Source: Lachnospiraceae bacterium
Lineage (GTDB): Bacteria; Bacillota; Clostridia; Lachnospirales; Lachnospiraceae
Direction: 5' to 3'
Length of the DNA stretch: 58,424 nucleotides
NCBI GenBank assembly: GCA_029054245.1
Contig: JAIDFQ010000024.1
Location: forward strand, 1 to 58,424
Position numbers and translations under genes: made by a program. The notes under the pieces are model-generated. The model saw only the letters and a program-made list of their open reading frames with translations, had not been told where the DNA came from and searched no databases. Below, in pieces: positions 28,143 through 37,994 of the stretch. Each line of letters opens with the position of its first letter. The first letter of the stretch is position 1.

Positions 28143-28373
28143 AGCATGCCTCCTGTACTTTAATTATTTTTTCTGTCGCCTTTACTATATACTTTTCCCC
28201 AACCATTCGCTAAAGAAATTGTTGTATTTATTATAATGAGTATTATCTTAAATGTAAAATATTTTCAGCCCCTTTCGATATAAAAGCACCCCCGGTTGCT
28301 TAAATGCCACTGACTCACATAAACCTAATCCACCACAGCTTTAGGAGCGCTCCTATCGATTGATTTCCCAGAT
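28143..28373. other. Intergenic region between tag and the lipase gene
   Basis: AT-rich non-coding sequence separating divergent genes. The only notable feature is a perfect 14-bp palindrome TAGGAGCGCTCCTA at 28342-28355, just upstream of the lipase promoter. Confidence 0.5.
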
Positions 28374-28402
28374 TTGTCCCGGCTAGGAAATTATGATAAA
28401 AT
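28374..28402 (+). promoter_or_regulatory. Promoter of the lipase gene
   Basis: TTGTCC (28374-28379) and TAAAAT (28397-28402) are 17 bp apart, 50 bp upstream of the lipase start. Confidence 0.65.
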
Positions 28403-28452
28403 AAAATTGTTGATGCAAACGCAGACTTATAAAATTAAAAGAGGGATGGAAC

Positions 28453-29820
28453 ATGATATTTTTACCGCATATTATTCTATTGCTGCAGTTGCTGCGCGTA
28501 ATTGCATATGATTTATGCTATGGTTGGGATTTTAAAGATGGGAAGTATCTTTTATATACCTGTTTTTCCATACTGTTGATTTTTGTTTATGTTGTTGTCT
28601 TGTGTTGTCTGCACATTATGCCTTATAGGGATAAAAATCAGGTCTCGCTTCGGCTTAAGATTATGAAGGGAGCGACGCGGATTTTTCGGTTATGTTTTTG
28701 GGGAATACTTGTACAGCCATTTCTTTATTTTTTTAGGTTATATGGTTATGCGCTTGTTTTGTTTTCCGGCAGTGGAATATATACTGTTTTGTTTGATGCG
28801 GTGATTGCTTTCTTCTTTTATTATTTTCTTATTTTGAATGGATGTATACGGATTCTGTGTACCTGCCGTAGTCTTGGGGTTTGGAAAAGAGTGGTGTGTG
28901 TTTTCTTTTTGTGGATGCCGCTGGTCAATCTGATTCTTGCAAGATATTTGAGTAAGCGGGCAAAGATTGAATATGATGCGGAAGTCTATCGGTTCGAGAA
29001 TAGACGGATTCGTGCAGATTCTGAAGTTTGTGCCACTAAGTACCCTATCATCCTGCTCCATGGAATTGGATTTCGGGATCTGCAGTATTTCAATTATTGG
29101 GGACGCATTCCAACAGAACTGGCGCGTAACGGCGCTATTCTTTACTATGGTCATCAGCAGGCATGGGGAACGATTGAAGACAATGCGCTGATTATCAAGG
29201 ATACCATCAAAAAAGTACTTTTGGAAAATCAATGTGACAAAGTAAATATCATCGCTCACTCTAAAGGAGGTCTTGATGCCCGTTATCTGATTTCGGGCTT
29301 ACATATGGAAAATCAAGTTGCATCCTTAACCACCATATCCACCCCTCACAGAGGGTCGGAACTTTTAAATATTTTGAATAAGCTGCCAGATCCTGTTTAT
29401 CGCCTGGTTGCTTCCTTCTTTGACTCCTCCTATAGAATACTGGGCGATTCAACGCCGGATTGCTACCATGCCAGCAAGCAGCTTTCTAGTGAATTTTGCG
29501 AAACATTCAACGAAACATACAAGGACTCCCCGCGCGTCTATTATCAAAGCTATGCATCTTATGTAAAGCACACCCTTGGGGACAATCTTTTAAGCATTCC
29601 CAATCTCCTTATGTTTCTCGCAGGAGCTCCCAAAAATGACGGACTTGTGAGTATCGAATCAGCACAGTGGGGACATTTCAAAAAAACCTTTGTAAGTACC
29701 GGCAGGCGGGGCATTTCCCATGGAGACATGATTGACTTAAAGAGGGAAGACTATAAAGGCTTTGACGTAATCGAAGCTTATATCCAGATTGTATCCGAAC
29801 TGAAAAATTCGGGCTATTGA
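28453..29820 (+). CDS. Membrane-anchored lipase-like alpha/beta hydrolase
   Basis: A 455-residue protein. The first 180 residues form about five hydrophobic segments, unusually rich in T-containing codons, and the rest is an alpha/beta hydrolase of lipase type. Catalytic parts visible are YPIILLHGIGFRD (oxyanion loop), AHSKGGLDARY (nucleophile Ser; the first Gly of G-x-S-x-G is replaced by Ala), NDGLV for the Asp and SHGDMID for the His. This suggests a hydrolase of lipids or esters at the membrane face. The ATG follows AGAGGGATGGAAC. Substrate unknown. Confidence 0.83.
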   Translation: MIFLPHIILLLQLLRVIAYDLCYGWDFKDGKYLLYTCFSILLIFVYVVVLCCLHIMPYRDKNQVSLRLKIMKGATRIFRLCFWGILVQPFLYFFRLYGYALVLFSGSGIYTVLFDAVIAFFFYYFLILNGCIRILCTCRSLGVWKRVVCVFFLWMPLVNLILARYLSKRAKIEYDAEVYRFENRRIRADSEVCATKYPIILLHGIGFRDLQYFNYWGRIPTELARNGAILYYGHQQAWGTIEDNALIIKDTIKKVLLENQCDKVNIIAHSKGGLDARYLISGLHMENQVASLTTISTPHRGSELLNILNKLPDPVYRLVASFFDSSYRILGDSTPDCYHASKQLSSEFCETFNETYKDSPRVYYQSYASYVKHTLGDNLLSIPNLLMFLAGAPKNDGLVSIESAQWGHFKKTFVSTGRRGISHGDMIDLKREDYKGFDVIEAYIQIVSELKNSGY

Positions 29821-29932
29821 TTTCACCTATTTTATTGTAATTTTTTCCAAAAATGATATAATAAAATATACTCTAATTGTGCAGTATACCCACTAAACCT
29901 ACAGATAGGTATACGATTTCATAACCCGGACC

Positions 29933-29960
29933 TTGACATAAGAATATAGTATTGTATTTA
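29933..29960 (+). promoter_or_regulatory. Candidate promoter of the second chemoreceptor gene
   Basis: TTGACA (29933-29938) and TATTTA (29955-29960) are 16 bp apart, followed by a leader of about 130 nt that contains a repeated motif. Confidence 0.5.
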
Positions 29961-30008
29961 AGCTGTTCACAGATAAAAGGACCTTTATTCAGACCTTACG
30001 CCATTTTT

Positions 30009-30071
30009 TCATACAATGGTTCCGAAGGCTGAACCGCATTAAAAAATAGGGAATCATACAAGATTGGTTCC
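30009..30071 (+). promoter_or_regulatory. Leader with a repeated TCATACAA...TGGTTCC motif
   Basis: TCATACAATGGTTCC (30009-30023) recurs as TCATACAA-GAT-TGGTTCC (30054-30071), close to the chemoreceptor ribosome binding site. Short pairings CCATT/AATGG, GGTTC/GAACC and GAATC/GATT-G are possible. It does not match a cyclic di-GMP riboswitch consensus that I know. Confidence 0.35.
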
Positions 30072-30094
30072 TAAAGGGAGAATAGGAGAATTTT

Positions 30095-31783
30095 ATGTTA
30101 AACAAAATTAAAAATATGAAGGTTGAAATGAAGCTGAGATACTGTTTTGCATTGGTTGTTGCCATTGCCAGCATCTCAGGCGTTTTGGGTCTTATTTTTC
30201 TGTTGATTCATGATATTCAATATAGCAATGCTTTAGTTTCCACCGGATTTTCCCAAGGTGAAATCGGTATCTTCAGTACCTACCTAAATAAAGAACCAGC
30301 GATTATAAGAGAAATGATTCTCTTAGAAGATGAAGCAGCCTTACAGGAATCAGCTGCTGAATTAGCGCAGACACAAGAAATCACAAACGCCGCTGCCGTT
30401 ACCATGGTGCAGCACTGCAATACGGCAGCAGAAAAAGAATACGTTAAAATCATTCAAGACACTCTGCCCGAATACCGCCGCATATTTGCCGAGGTGCAGG
30501 AACTTGCAATGCTAAATAAAAATGATGAAGCCCGTGACATGCTGATTTCCCAAGGCAAGCCCATCCTAAAGCAGCTTACGGATGCTGTAGAAGGACTGAT
30601 TGACTTGAATGTAAAGTTAGGAAATGAGGCATCACGTTCTTTAGGGATTCAGACATATATTATCCTGGGTGTGATTGTTGTTGTTACTTTACTTTCTGTT
30701 TTAACTGCTACAAAATTCTCCAAATTTGTGGCTAAATTATTGTCAGATCCTATCATGCACATCATGGAAGCAACTGCTAAGCTTGCACATGGAGATTTAA
30801 ACATCAAAATTGAAAAAATGTATCCTGATGAAATCGGCGAAATGACTGATTCTTTCAAAGAAGCTACTGACAGTCTTAAACTGTATATCAGTGAATTGAG
30901 CAGATGCCTCAGTGAAGCCGCTGCAGGCAATTTCACCATTACTTCCAATATAGAGTTTAAGGGTGACTTCAAAGTCCTGTCCGAAGCGCTTGAAATGATC
31001 ATCTCTTCTTTAAATGGTACTCTCAAAAACATAAATGAAGCGGCAGAGCAGGTTGCATTGGGCGCTGGTCAGATGGCTGAAAGCGCACAGGCATTGGCAG
31101 AGGGTGCAACCGATCAGGCTGGTTCCGTAGAAGAGCTCACAGCAACCATCCAGAATATCACAGAAGCAGTCATAAACAGTTCTGAGAAAGCCAAACGTTC
31201 TTATAAAGATGCTGAGGGATTTGAAAAGTCCGCTGAAAAGAGCAACGAAGACATCAAGCTTCTTAACACTGCAATGGAACGAATCAATGATACTTCCAAG
31301 CAGATTGCAAACATCATTGCTGAAATTGAAGACATTGCCTCCCAGACAAATCTTCTATCCCTAAACGCTTCCATCGAAGCTGCAAGAGCAGGAGAAGCAG
31401 GAAAAGGATTTGCCGTTGTGGCAGATCAAATCGGTAAGCTGGCATCAGACAGCGCCAATTCAGCAATCAACACCAAAAAACTGATTGAAAATTCCATCAT
31501 AGAAATTGAACATGGAAACGAAATTACTTTAAAAACCACAGCCGCTATTGAATCTGTCATCGAGGGAATCAAAGCGCTGGCTGCTTCCACAAAAGAAATC
31601 AGCGAATTATCTGATGCACAGGCAGATGCCATGAAGCAGCTGGAAATGGGCGTGGAACAAATCTCTGAAGTAATTCAGAACAACTCAGCTGCAGCACAGG
31701 AAACTTCCGCTACAAGTGAAGAACTGTCCGCACAGTCTGACAATTTGGAAGGATTAGTCGGACAGTTTAAATTAAAAGCTTAG
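30095..31783 (+). CDS. Methyl-accepting chemotaxis protein with 4-helix-bundle sensor
   Basis: A 562-residue receptor of classical layout. Two membrane segments (about 18-40 and 188-210) flank an extracellular four-helix-bundle sensor. A HAMP domain with the [22 protein letters not shown] pattern follows, then the signalling coiled coil with tip [31 protein letters not shown]. It ends ...[13 protein letters not shown] without a CheR-binding pentapeptide. The ATG follows AGGGAGAATAGGAGAATTTT. No che genes are nearby. Unlike the other receptor here it has a clear extracellular sensor. Confidence 0.95.
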   Translation: MLNKIKNMKVEMKLRYCFALVVAIASISGVLGLIFLLIHDIQYSNALVSTGFSQGEIGIFSTYLNKEPAIIREMILLEDEAALQESAAELAQTQEITNAAAVTMVQHCNTAAEKEYVKIIQDTLPEYRRIFAEVQELAMLNKNDEARDMLISQGKPILKQLTDAVEGLIDLNVKLGNEASRSLGIQTYIILGVIVVVTLLSVLTATKFSKFVAKLLSDPIMHIMEATAKLAHGDLNIKIEKMYPDEIGEMTDSFKEATDSLKLYISELSRCLSEAAAGNFTITSNIEFKGDFKVLSEALEMIISSLNGTLKNINEAAEQVALGAGQMAESAQALAEGATDQAGSVEELTATIQNITEAVINSSEKAKRSYKDAEGFEKSAEKSNEDIKLLNTAMERINDTSKQIANIIAEIEDIASQTNLLSLNASIEAARAGEAGKGFAVVADQIGKLASDSANSAINTKKLIENSIIEIEHGNEITLKTTAAIESVIEGIKALAASTKEISELSDAQADAMKQLEMGVEQISEVIQNNSAAAQETSATSEELSAQSDNLEGLVGQFKLKA

Positions 31784-31791
31784 AAGAATTT

Positions 31792-31898
31792 TTTCTGTCA
31801 AATAACTTATATACAATGCGCTGCAGACAATATATTACATACATATCAAATTTATTATGTCATTTATGTATGGAATTGGGTTAATCGGGTGACAGAAA
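31792..31898. repeat. Nested inverted repeats downstream of the chemoreceptor
   Basis: Outer arms TTTCTGTCA (31792-31800) and TGACAGAAA (31890-31898) enclose inner arms CATACATA (31838-31845) and TATGTATG (31865-31872). The region is AT-rich and non-coding. Confidence 0.45.
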
Positions 31899-31911
31899 CA
31901 TCAGAGCCTAT

Positions 31912-31958
31912 AAAAGAGGTATCTTCCAACAATTTTCCTGCTGGAAGATACCTCTTTT
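31912..31958. terminator. Strong bidirectional terminator
   Basis: A perfect 17-bp stem, AAAAGAGGTATCTTCCA paired with its complement, and a 13-nt loop, with A and T runs at both ends. It separates the plus-strand chemoreceptor from the convergent mtnA. Confidence 0.93.
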
Positions 31959-32017
31959 CTTTTATCGGCAAAGCAGTCTGCAAAACGTTACTCCCCCGCC
32001 TCTGCCGTTTCATGCTG

Positions 32018-33088
32018 TCATTTACACTTTGACAAGGTTTCCGTAAAAGGCGCCCTTGCTATGCCGTGTTCTGTCACGATTGCGGTAATCAATTCATGAT
32101 CCGTCACATCAAACGCCGGATTGAAAACCTTCACGCCCTCCGGCGCCATCCGCTCCTTATACCACATCTGTGTGACCTCCTCTTCCCGACGCTGTTCAAT
32201 CGTAATCTCTGCACCTGTAGGCGTATCCAAGTCAATCGTAGAAGTAGGCGCACACACATAAAACGGTATCCCATACTGCTTAGCCACTGCCGCCACAACA
32301 CTAGTCCCAATCTTATTTGCCACATCCCCGTTGGCGGCTACCCTGTCGCATCCCACAAACACCGCATTGACCCATCCGTTCTTCATAACCATGCCTGACA
32401 TATTGTCACAGATTAAAGTCACATCCACCCCGGCGCTGTGCAATTCATACGCCGTCAGCCTTGCCCCCTGCAAAAGCGGTCTCGTCTCATCTGCAAAGAC
32501 CCGGAATTGGTACCCTCTCTCCTGCCCCAGATAAATCGGCGCTGTCGCCGTTCCGTACTTACAGGTTGCAAGCTGCCCTGCATTGCAGTGCGTCAAAATC
32601 CCATCTCCCGGCTTTACAAGACTTAAGCCATATTCGCCTATGGCTTTGCATACCCTGATGTCTTCTTGTTTTATTTCTCTCGCCTCTTTGCCAAGAATCT
32701 CCAAAATCTTTTGCACATCATTTCCATCCTCATATGCCTGCCTGCACACCCGATCCATCCGGTTCAGCGCCCACGCCAGATTAACCGCAGTGGGTCTTGC
32801 CGAATCCAGATAATCCTTCTGCTCCTTGAATTTCTTATAGAACCCATCAAATTCCGTCTCTTCCTCTGCAATCTGCCTTGCCAGCACATAAATCCCAAAA
32901 GCTGCCGCCACTCCGATTGCCGGCGCCCCTCGAACCTTCAAAAGATAAATGGCATCCCAAATCTCCTGCGCCGTCCTAAGATGAATCATCTCCACCTTCC
33001 CCGGCAATCTCGTCTGGTCAATAATAATGACATTTTCGTCATTATCACCTAAATCCACTGTTTCGTACGTCATTATATTCTCATTCAT
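32018..33088 (-). CDS. mtnA: S-methyl-5-thioribose-1-phosphate isomerase
   Basis: About 356 residues. MtnA converts methylthioribose 1-phosphate to the ribulose form in methionine salvage; related enzymes act on 5-deoxyribose 1-phosphate. Active-site parts seen are [26 protein letters not shown] with the catalytic Cys, and [17 protein letters not shown] with the catalytic Asp. I chose the ATG at 33088 because it overlaps the stop of the upstream small gene (ATGAATGA), with AAGGGG upstream. No other salvage genes (mtnK, mtnB, mtnD) are near, so the pathway context is open. Confidence 0.9.
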   Translation of the reverse strand: MNENIMTYETVDLGDNDENVIIIDQTRLPGKVEMIHLRTAQEIWDAIYLLKVRGAPAIGVAAAFGIYVLARQIAEEETEFDGFYKKFKEQKDYLDSARPTAVNLAWALNRMDRVCRQAYEDGNDVQKILEILGKEAREIKQEDIRVCKAIGEYGLSLVKPGDGILTHCNAGQLATCKYGTATAPIYLGQERGYQFRVFADETRPLLQGARLTAYELHSAGVDVTLICDNMSGMVMKNGWVNAVFVGCDRVAANGDVANKIGTSVVAAVAKQYGIPFYVCAPTSTIDLDTPTGAEITIEQRREEEVTQMWYKERMAPEGVKVFNPAFDVTDHELITAIVTEHGIARAPFTETLSKCK

Positions 33089-33308
33089 CGCCTGCTGCCC
33101 CTTCCTTTCTTCCAGTTCCACCCTTTATTTGCTTTTTCTCCAATATCTCCAGCACAGAAAAAACAACGCATATCAGGATTGCCAGAAAGGACACCGTCCT
33201 CTCAATCCTTACGTTGACACGCTTTCTTCTTTTTCTGCGCTCCTTCATCCTTCTCTTTTCCTCTTTCTTCCGCCTTGCATCGCTAAAAATCACCCGTGTC
33301 ATATCCAT
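33081..33308 (-). CDS. Small single-span membrane protein coupled to mtnA
   Basis: A 75-residue frame: very basic N-terminal half ([19 protein letters not shown]), one membrane segment ([19 protein letters not shown]) and a short polar tail. GGGAGAG precedes the ATG. The stop overlaps the mtnA start by 8 nt, which favours real translation and coupling. No family recognised. Confidence 0.5.
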   Translation of the reverse strand: MDMTRVIFSDARRKKEEKRRMKERRKRRKRVNVRIERTVSFLAILICVVFSVLEILEKKQIKGGTGRKEGAAGDE

Positions 33309-33836
33309 CGACTCTCCCAGTCACTTTATAATTCATTTTACCTTCTTCATTCTATCAACAAACCCACCAAAAGGCAATGCAGGATTGTTCTGCCTCACGA
33401 CAAACACATGAATGCGCTGTCTGCCGCTATGCTCTGCCCGTGAATCCATCCCTGGCTCTGTCTTGCGCACATAACCATCCTTCTGCACATATACTATAGA
33501 AAAAGAACGGCTAAGCACAAGCCGCTCTTATATCGAAATCGTATCCTATGGAGTCCCTATGGCAATAACCTCATTAGATATCCTCAATCTGTCCCATTCC
33601 CTTAAAGATGTATGTGAAGTAAACTGCAATACATCCGAGTGTCTCTCCAACACTTTAAAGCTTTTACTGCAATATAATCTGATCCAGGCTAACTTAGAGT
33701 TCGGCAAACAGTTCGACTGTAGTTTTCCATTTTCTCCTCCAAAAATAGTTCCAAAAGAAACGAATCCAATAAAACAGGGAACGGGACTTGATCTTACGAA
33801 TCCCAATTTTACCCATCGTACCGATCGGTAATTCTG
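33309..33836. other. Region between mtnA cluster and ABC permease
   Basis: It contains a minus-strand terminator at 33499-33529, a perfect palindrome TACCGATCGGTA at 33819-33830 a few bases past the permease stop, and overlapping frames on both strands between 33546 and 33831. The plus frame at 33559 (90 codons, GGAG 6 nt upstream of its ATG) and the minus frame at 33546-33806 (86 codons) match nothing I recognise; neither is convincing. Confidence 0.4.
33499..33529 (-). terminator. Terminator downstream of the ABC operon
   Basis: On the minus strand AAGAGCGGCT pairs with AGCCGTTCTT (one G-U pair) around a 7-nt loop and runs into TTTTTC. It lies 300 bp past the permease stop. Confidence 0.65.
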
Positions 33837-36389
33837 TTACATCTCTGCCAGCCTTAGGCGTTCGATAATGCTCTTTTTGCACATGCTGTGGTAGCAGATT
33901 ACCGGCAGGATGATGGATATAAGAAGGATTACGGGAATACTGATTACCATGGGGAGGATACGGAAGCTCCATTCAAAGTAAGCCATATTTTTTCCAAGCA
34001 TGTAAATCAATCCACAGCTGACCACATTTCCTAAGGTCAGTGAAATCATAAGGGTAAAGATGCCGTACCAAATACCTTCCATGGTGAGCATTTTTTCCAG
34101 CTGTTTTCCTGTCATGCCCACCGCCTGCATCATAGCAAATTCTTGTTTTCTTGCAAGAATGCTGGTAATCATGGCGTTAATCAGATTTAAGATGCCAATC
34201 AGCCCCAGGATAAGCGCAAGTAAGCAGCCCACCACAGAGAACATCCGTGTTTCTTTCGCAAATTCGCTTCTTAAGGAATCTTTGGTAATCAATACCAGGT
34301 CAGGAAATTTCTCCTCAAGCAGTGCCGTGATTTCTGCAGCTGCCTGTTTGTCTGTCCCTTCTGTCACATCGATGCAGGCGTGAATGCCTCCTCTTGTGTC
34401 ATATAGTTCCTCAAAGTCCTTTTCACTAAGTACAAATTCTTCGCCTCCCAAAAACCAGACTTTGGTACTAATGGCATATGGGTAATCCACAATCGCCATG
34501 ATCTCCAGTTCTTTTGAAGGCGCAGACTCATCGCTACTTCCCAGAGTAACCTTATCACCTACAGAGATTAAGTTTTCATCGTCTCTTTGAATCCACAGTG
34601 CAAATCCGCCCTGCTTAAATCTTTCAAGATCTAATTCTCCTTTCAGTAGGGAAAGCTCTGGAATCAGGTCGTCAGGAAGACAATAGCTGCATCCGCTCGT
34701 CGTTCCGCTTTCCATGATATCTGCCACGATTTGTTCCATAAACCGCCCCTTCTCGCTTATTTTCTCCGGGTTCCAATATGCTGCAAATTTCTCCAGCACT
34801 TCCGGCGGGTAAGTCAGCTGACCAGATCTGCACTGCAAAGAACTGACCTGCTCTACCTCTGAAATCCTCTGTATCTCCTGTACCGCCTCTTTTGTAACCG
34901 CTTCATAATCGCGCTCCGGCGCTGTCATATTTACCGCGCTGTAATGGCTAACCTGCATATCCGCCAAAAGATATGATTTCACGTACTCATCAAAGCTGAA
35001 TCCTTTGATCAGGCAATAGGTTCCATTTAACAGAATCAGGCTCAAGGACAAAGATGCCACCACTACTGCTGCCTTGCGCTTATTCCTTCCCATATTAGCG
35101 GCAGCTAGGCGGGTCGCCGAAATCCTGCCGGATTTCTTTTCTTTCTTTTTATATTGTTTGTTTTCCACATAACGAACCGCTTCTATGGGTGATACCTTCG
35201 CCGCCAGGCGGCAGGGTTTGATACAGCTTAGATAGACCACGAACAGGGCAAACACCGCCGAGCCTGCAAATATCCATGGATTAAGAGAAATATTTTCTAC
35301 AGAGACGTTGACCGCGGTGTATATGAAGGGTAAAAGCATTTTCCCAACAAACCAGCCAGCAAAAAGTCCGATAGGAATCCCCGCTGCGGAGAGCAAAAGC
35401 GCCTGGGTGCGGACCATCCTTCTTAACTGCTTTCCTGTGGTGCCAATGGTTTTTAAAAGTCCATAGTAGCGGATATCACTACTCACATTGATATAAAAGA
35501 TATTATAAATAATCAAGTATCCTGACAAAATGATAATGCCTAATAACCCGATTCCCAGTACCATGGTCATCCCATCCATGGTGGCGGTGGCATACCCCCA
35601 GTTGACCGATTCCCTCACTTCATCTTCGGCAAAACCTGCTCGTTTTGTCAGGTCGCTGACTTGGGACTCTATGTCATAGGAGGAATCAAACCATACGCTT
35701 GCCTGAATCGTCCCCTCTGCATGAAAAAGTCCTCTTTCTTCTTCACGTTTGTAATAATTTTCCTCCAGCAAATCCACATTCTCATCCACCCACTTTTTTG
35801 ATATCCAAAGCTCCTGTGCATGGGAAGCTTCATTGGAATACCAGAATCCACTTAGGATGAACTCTTCTTTCAGCGTCTTTTCCCTGCCATCCTTATCGTG
35901 GGTCACAATGGTGAGCGGAACCCTTGCCCCCAGCTTAAGAGGTACCCCCAGCGCTTCAAGCACCTTACTGCTGGCGGCGCACTCATTCATCTCCTTTGGC
36001 ATTTCGCCTCTTTCAGGATAGCTATAGCTCCACTTTGCCATCTTATCTTCTGCATAGCGCACCTCTGTCTGCAGCATATTCAGTTCCGGGTTCTGCGCAA
36101 ATCCTGCTACAATATCATAAGAAATATCTTTATAGCCGCCTGCCGCTTTGATTCTCTCATACTCTTCTTCTGTAAGATATTTATAGCCGCCGTGAGCGCT
36201 GGTGCCGATCTGGCGGAAGATTCCCTCCTGCATGGACTCCATCATGGAAGTGCCCACCGTAAATAGAGCCGTAAACAGCAAGGTGGTGAGTGCGATTGCC
36301 ATGATCGCTATGATATTTTTCCACTTCTTTTCCCGCATGGTCCTATATGACAGGATGCGGATGATCTTCTTGTTTGCTACTCTCCTCAT
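33837..36389 (-). CDS. ABC transporter permease, FtsX type
   Basis: An 850-residue permease with two FtsX domains, each preceded by membrane segments and large extracytoplasmic loops: N-terminal anchor at about 28-50, three-helix block near 270-390, a second anchor near 435-460 and a final block from about 720 to 840. This is the MacB/BceB/YknZ superfamily, whose members move peptides or lipoproteins or act in peptide-antibiotic sensing, rather than importing small solutes. The start overlaps the ATPase stop by 4 nt, with AGGAGG upstream. Substrate unknown; the adjacent two-component system suggests response to an envelope-active compound. Confidence 0.88.
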   Translation of the reverse strand: MRRVANKKIIRILSYRTMREKKWKNIIAIMAIALTTLLFTALFTVGTSMMESMQEGIFRQIGTSAHGGYKYLTEEEYERIKAAGGYKDISYDIVAGFAQNPELNMLQTEVRYAEDKMAKWSYSYPERGEMPKEMNECAASSKVLEALGVPLKLGARVPLTIVTHDKDGREKTLKEEFILSGFWYSNEASHAQELWISKKWVDENVDLLEENYYKREEERGLFHAEGTIQASVWFDSSYDIESQVSDLTKRAGFAEDEVRESVNWGYATATMDGMTMVLGIGLLGIIILSGYLIIYNIFYINVSSDIRYYGLLKTIGTTGKQLRRMVRTQALLLSAAGIPIGLFAGWFVGKMLLPFIYTAVNVSVENISLNPWIFAGSAVFALFVVYLSCIKPCRLAAKVSPIEAVRYVENKQYKKKEKKSGRISATRLAAANMGRNKRKAAVVVASLSLSLILLNGTYCLIKGFSFDEYVKSYLLADMQVSHYSAVNMTAPERDYEAVTKEAVQEIQRISEVEQVSSLQCRSGQLTYPPEVLEKFAAYWNPEKISEKGRFMEQIVADIMESGTTSGCSYCLPDDLIPELSLLKGELDLERFKQGGFALWIQRDDENLISVGDKVTLGSSDESAPSKELEIMAIVDYPYAISTKVWFLGGEEFVLSEKDFEELYDTRGGIHACIDVTEGTDKQAAAEITALLEEKFPDLVLITKDSLRSEFAKETRMFSVVGCLLALILGLIGILNLINAMITSILARKQEFAMMQAVGMTGKQLEKMLTMEGIWYGIFTLMISLTLGNVVSCGLIYMLGKNMAYFEWSFRILPMVISIPVILLISIILPVICYHSMCKKSIIERLRLAEM

Positions 36390-37066
36390 GCCTTGCCGCC
36401 TCCTGTCACAATTCTTCCATCTTCAATCCGAATCATCCGGTCTGCCAGCTGGGCAATCTCTTCATTGTGGGTAATCATGACAATGGTCTGTTCAAACTTC
36501 CTTGCCGTCACCTTCAAAAGTCCCAACACATCCTGGCTGGTTCCGGAATCCAGATTTCCCGTAGGTTCATCTGCCAGAATAATAGCGGGCTTTGCCGCAA
36601 GAGCACGGGCAATAGCGACCCTCTGCTGTTGTCCGCCGGAAAGCTGGGATGGCAGACGGCTTATCTTCGTCTCCAGTCCCAGAGTCTTTATGATTTTATC
36701 CACATAGCCTTTGTCGATCTGATTTCCGTCTAATTGAACTGGGAACACAATATTCTCATATACATTCAAAACCGGCACTAAGTTGTAGCTTTGAAATACA
36801 AAGCCGATCTTCCTTCGCCGAAAAATCGCAAGGGCATCCTCTTTTAGAGAGGATATATCCTTGCCGTCCACCAGCACCCCTCCTTCTGTAGGATAATCTA
36901 AACCTCCCAGCATATGCAGCAGCGTGGATTTTCCGCTTCCGCTGGTTCCCACGATAGAGACAAATTCTCCCTGCTCTACCTTTAAATCTACTCCGTCCAG
37001 CGCCTTTACCAGACTTTCTCCTTCTCCGTAATATTTTTTCAATCCCTTTGTTTCCAAAATAATCAT
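36386..37066 (-). CDS. ABC transporter ATP-binding protein (MacB/LolD-like)
   Basis: A 226-residue ATPase with Walker A GTSGSGKST, Q-loop in VFQSYNLVPVLNVYENI, signature LSGGQQQRVAIARAL, Walker B IILADEPTGNLDS and the switch His in MITHNEEIA. It is of the class that pairs with FtsX permeases, and the permease follows with a 4-nt overlap. ATG after AGGAGGCAGTCTC. Confidence 0.96.
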   Translation of the reverse strand: MIILETKGLKKYYGEGESLVKALDGVDLKVEQGEFVSIVGTSGSGKSTLLHMLGGLDYPTEGGVLVDGKDISSLKEDALAIFRRRKIGFVFQSYNLVPVLNVYENIVFPVQLDGNQIDKGYVDKIIKTLGLETKISRLPSQLSGGQQQRVAIARALAAKPAIILADEPTGNLDSGTSQDVLGLLKVTARKFEQTIVMITHNEEIAQLADRMIRIEDGRIVTGGGKA

Positions 37067-37157
37067 GAGACTGCCTCCTGTAAGTTATCTTTTTCTAAAC
37101 TATAACAGGTAAACCTTTCTTTCCCGTGTCTCAAATCTAACAATTTTGAAAGAATCT

Positions 37158-37994
37158 TTATTTTGCCATATATAAGGAAAAGGTACTTCCTGCGCCATGC
37201 TTTGACTTCACCCGCACATAGCCTCCCTGTTTCGCCGCAATCTCACGCACTAGGTAAAGACCAATTCCTACGCCCTTTTCCTCCGCCACTTCGGCGCTTC
37301 TGTAAAAACGTTCAAAAATCTGCGCCTGCTCTTCCTCTCTGATTCCAATTCCAGAATCCGTCACAGAAACGGCGGCAAACATTTCATATTCTGTCACCCT
37401 GACCCTCACTTCGCTGCCCGCAGAGCTGTACTTTATGGCATTGTCCAACAGATTTCCAATTGCTTCCTCCGTCCACTTCCGATCATAATTTGCTTTTGCA
37501 TCCGTCTCCTCTATAATCAGGCTGATTTCTTTTAAAGCAGCCGCTTCCTCCGCCCCGGCGGCTGCCGCTCTGATACATGGCATAATCGCTTCCTGCTTAG
37601 GATTAAGCATAAGCACTTCACTTTCCAACCGAGAGGCTTTTACTAGTGACCGAATCAGGAAATCCAGCTTCTCTGACTGTTCTTTGATATTTGTTACAAT
37701 TGGCACGAGCTCTGGATCTGTTTCCTTTTCCTGCAGAAGCTGCGTATATAGAAGGATATTGGCAAGGGGCGTCTTCGTCTGATGGGAGATATCGGAAATC
37801 AACATCTTAATCTTCTTCTGCTCTTCCAGCAGCCGGTGATTGGAACTCACAGAGGAAGAAAGAAATCTCTTCCACTTTACTTCCAGTCTGGAAAGTCTGC
37901 TTTCATCATAGACGCTCTCTTTAAAAGTATCATTTATGGCGTCCTCCAGCATCTCCTCAAGCCGCTTCATTACGCCCAATCGCGGGAATCTCAT
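37158..37994 (-). CDS. Soluble sensor histidine kinase
   Basis: About 278 residues. The dimerisation box ISDISHQTKTPLANI, N box EEAIGNLLDNAIKYS, and G boxes DSGIGI and GVGIGLYLVREIA are intact. There is no membrane segment: the N-terminus is a short charged coiled-coil-like region. BceS-type kinases have two membrane helices, so this one must sense inside the cell or through a partner such as the FtsX permease. The ATG at 37994 overlaps the response regulator stop (ATGA), with GGAG upstream; an in-frame GTG at 38012 is less likely. Confidence 0.9.
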   Translation of the reverse strand: MRFPRLGVMKRLEEMLEDAINDTFKESVYDESRLSRLEVKWKRFLSSSVSSNHRLLEEQKKIKMLISDISHQTKTPLANILLYTQLLQEKETDPELVPIVTNIKEQSEKLDFLIRSLVKASRLESEVLMLNPKQEAIMPCIRAAAAGAEEAAALKEISLIIEETDAKANYDRKWTEEAIGNLLDNAIKYSSAGSEVRVRVTEYEMFAAVSVTDSGIGIREEEQAQIFERFYRSAEVAEEKGVGIGLYLVREIAAKQGGYVRVKSKHGAGSTFSLYMAK

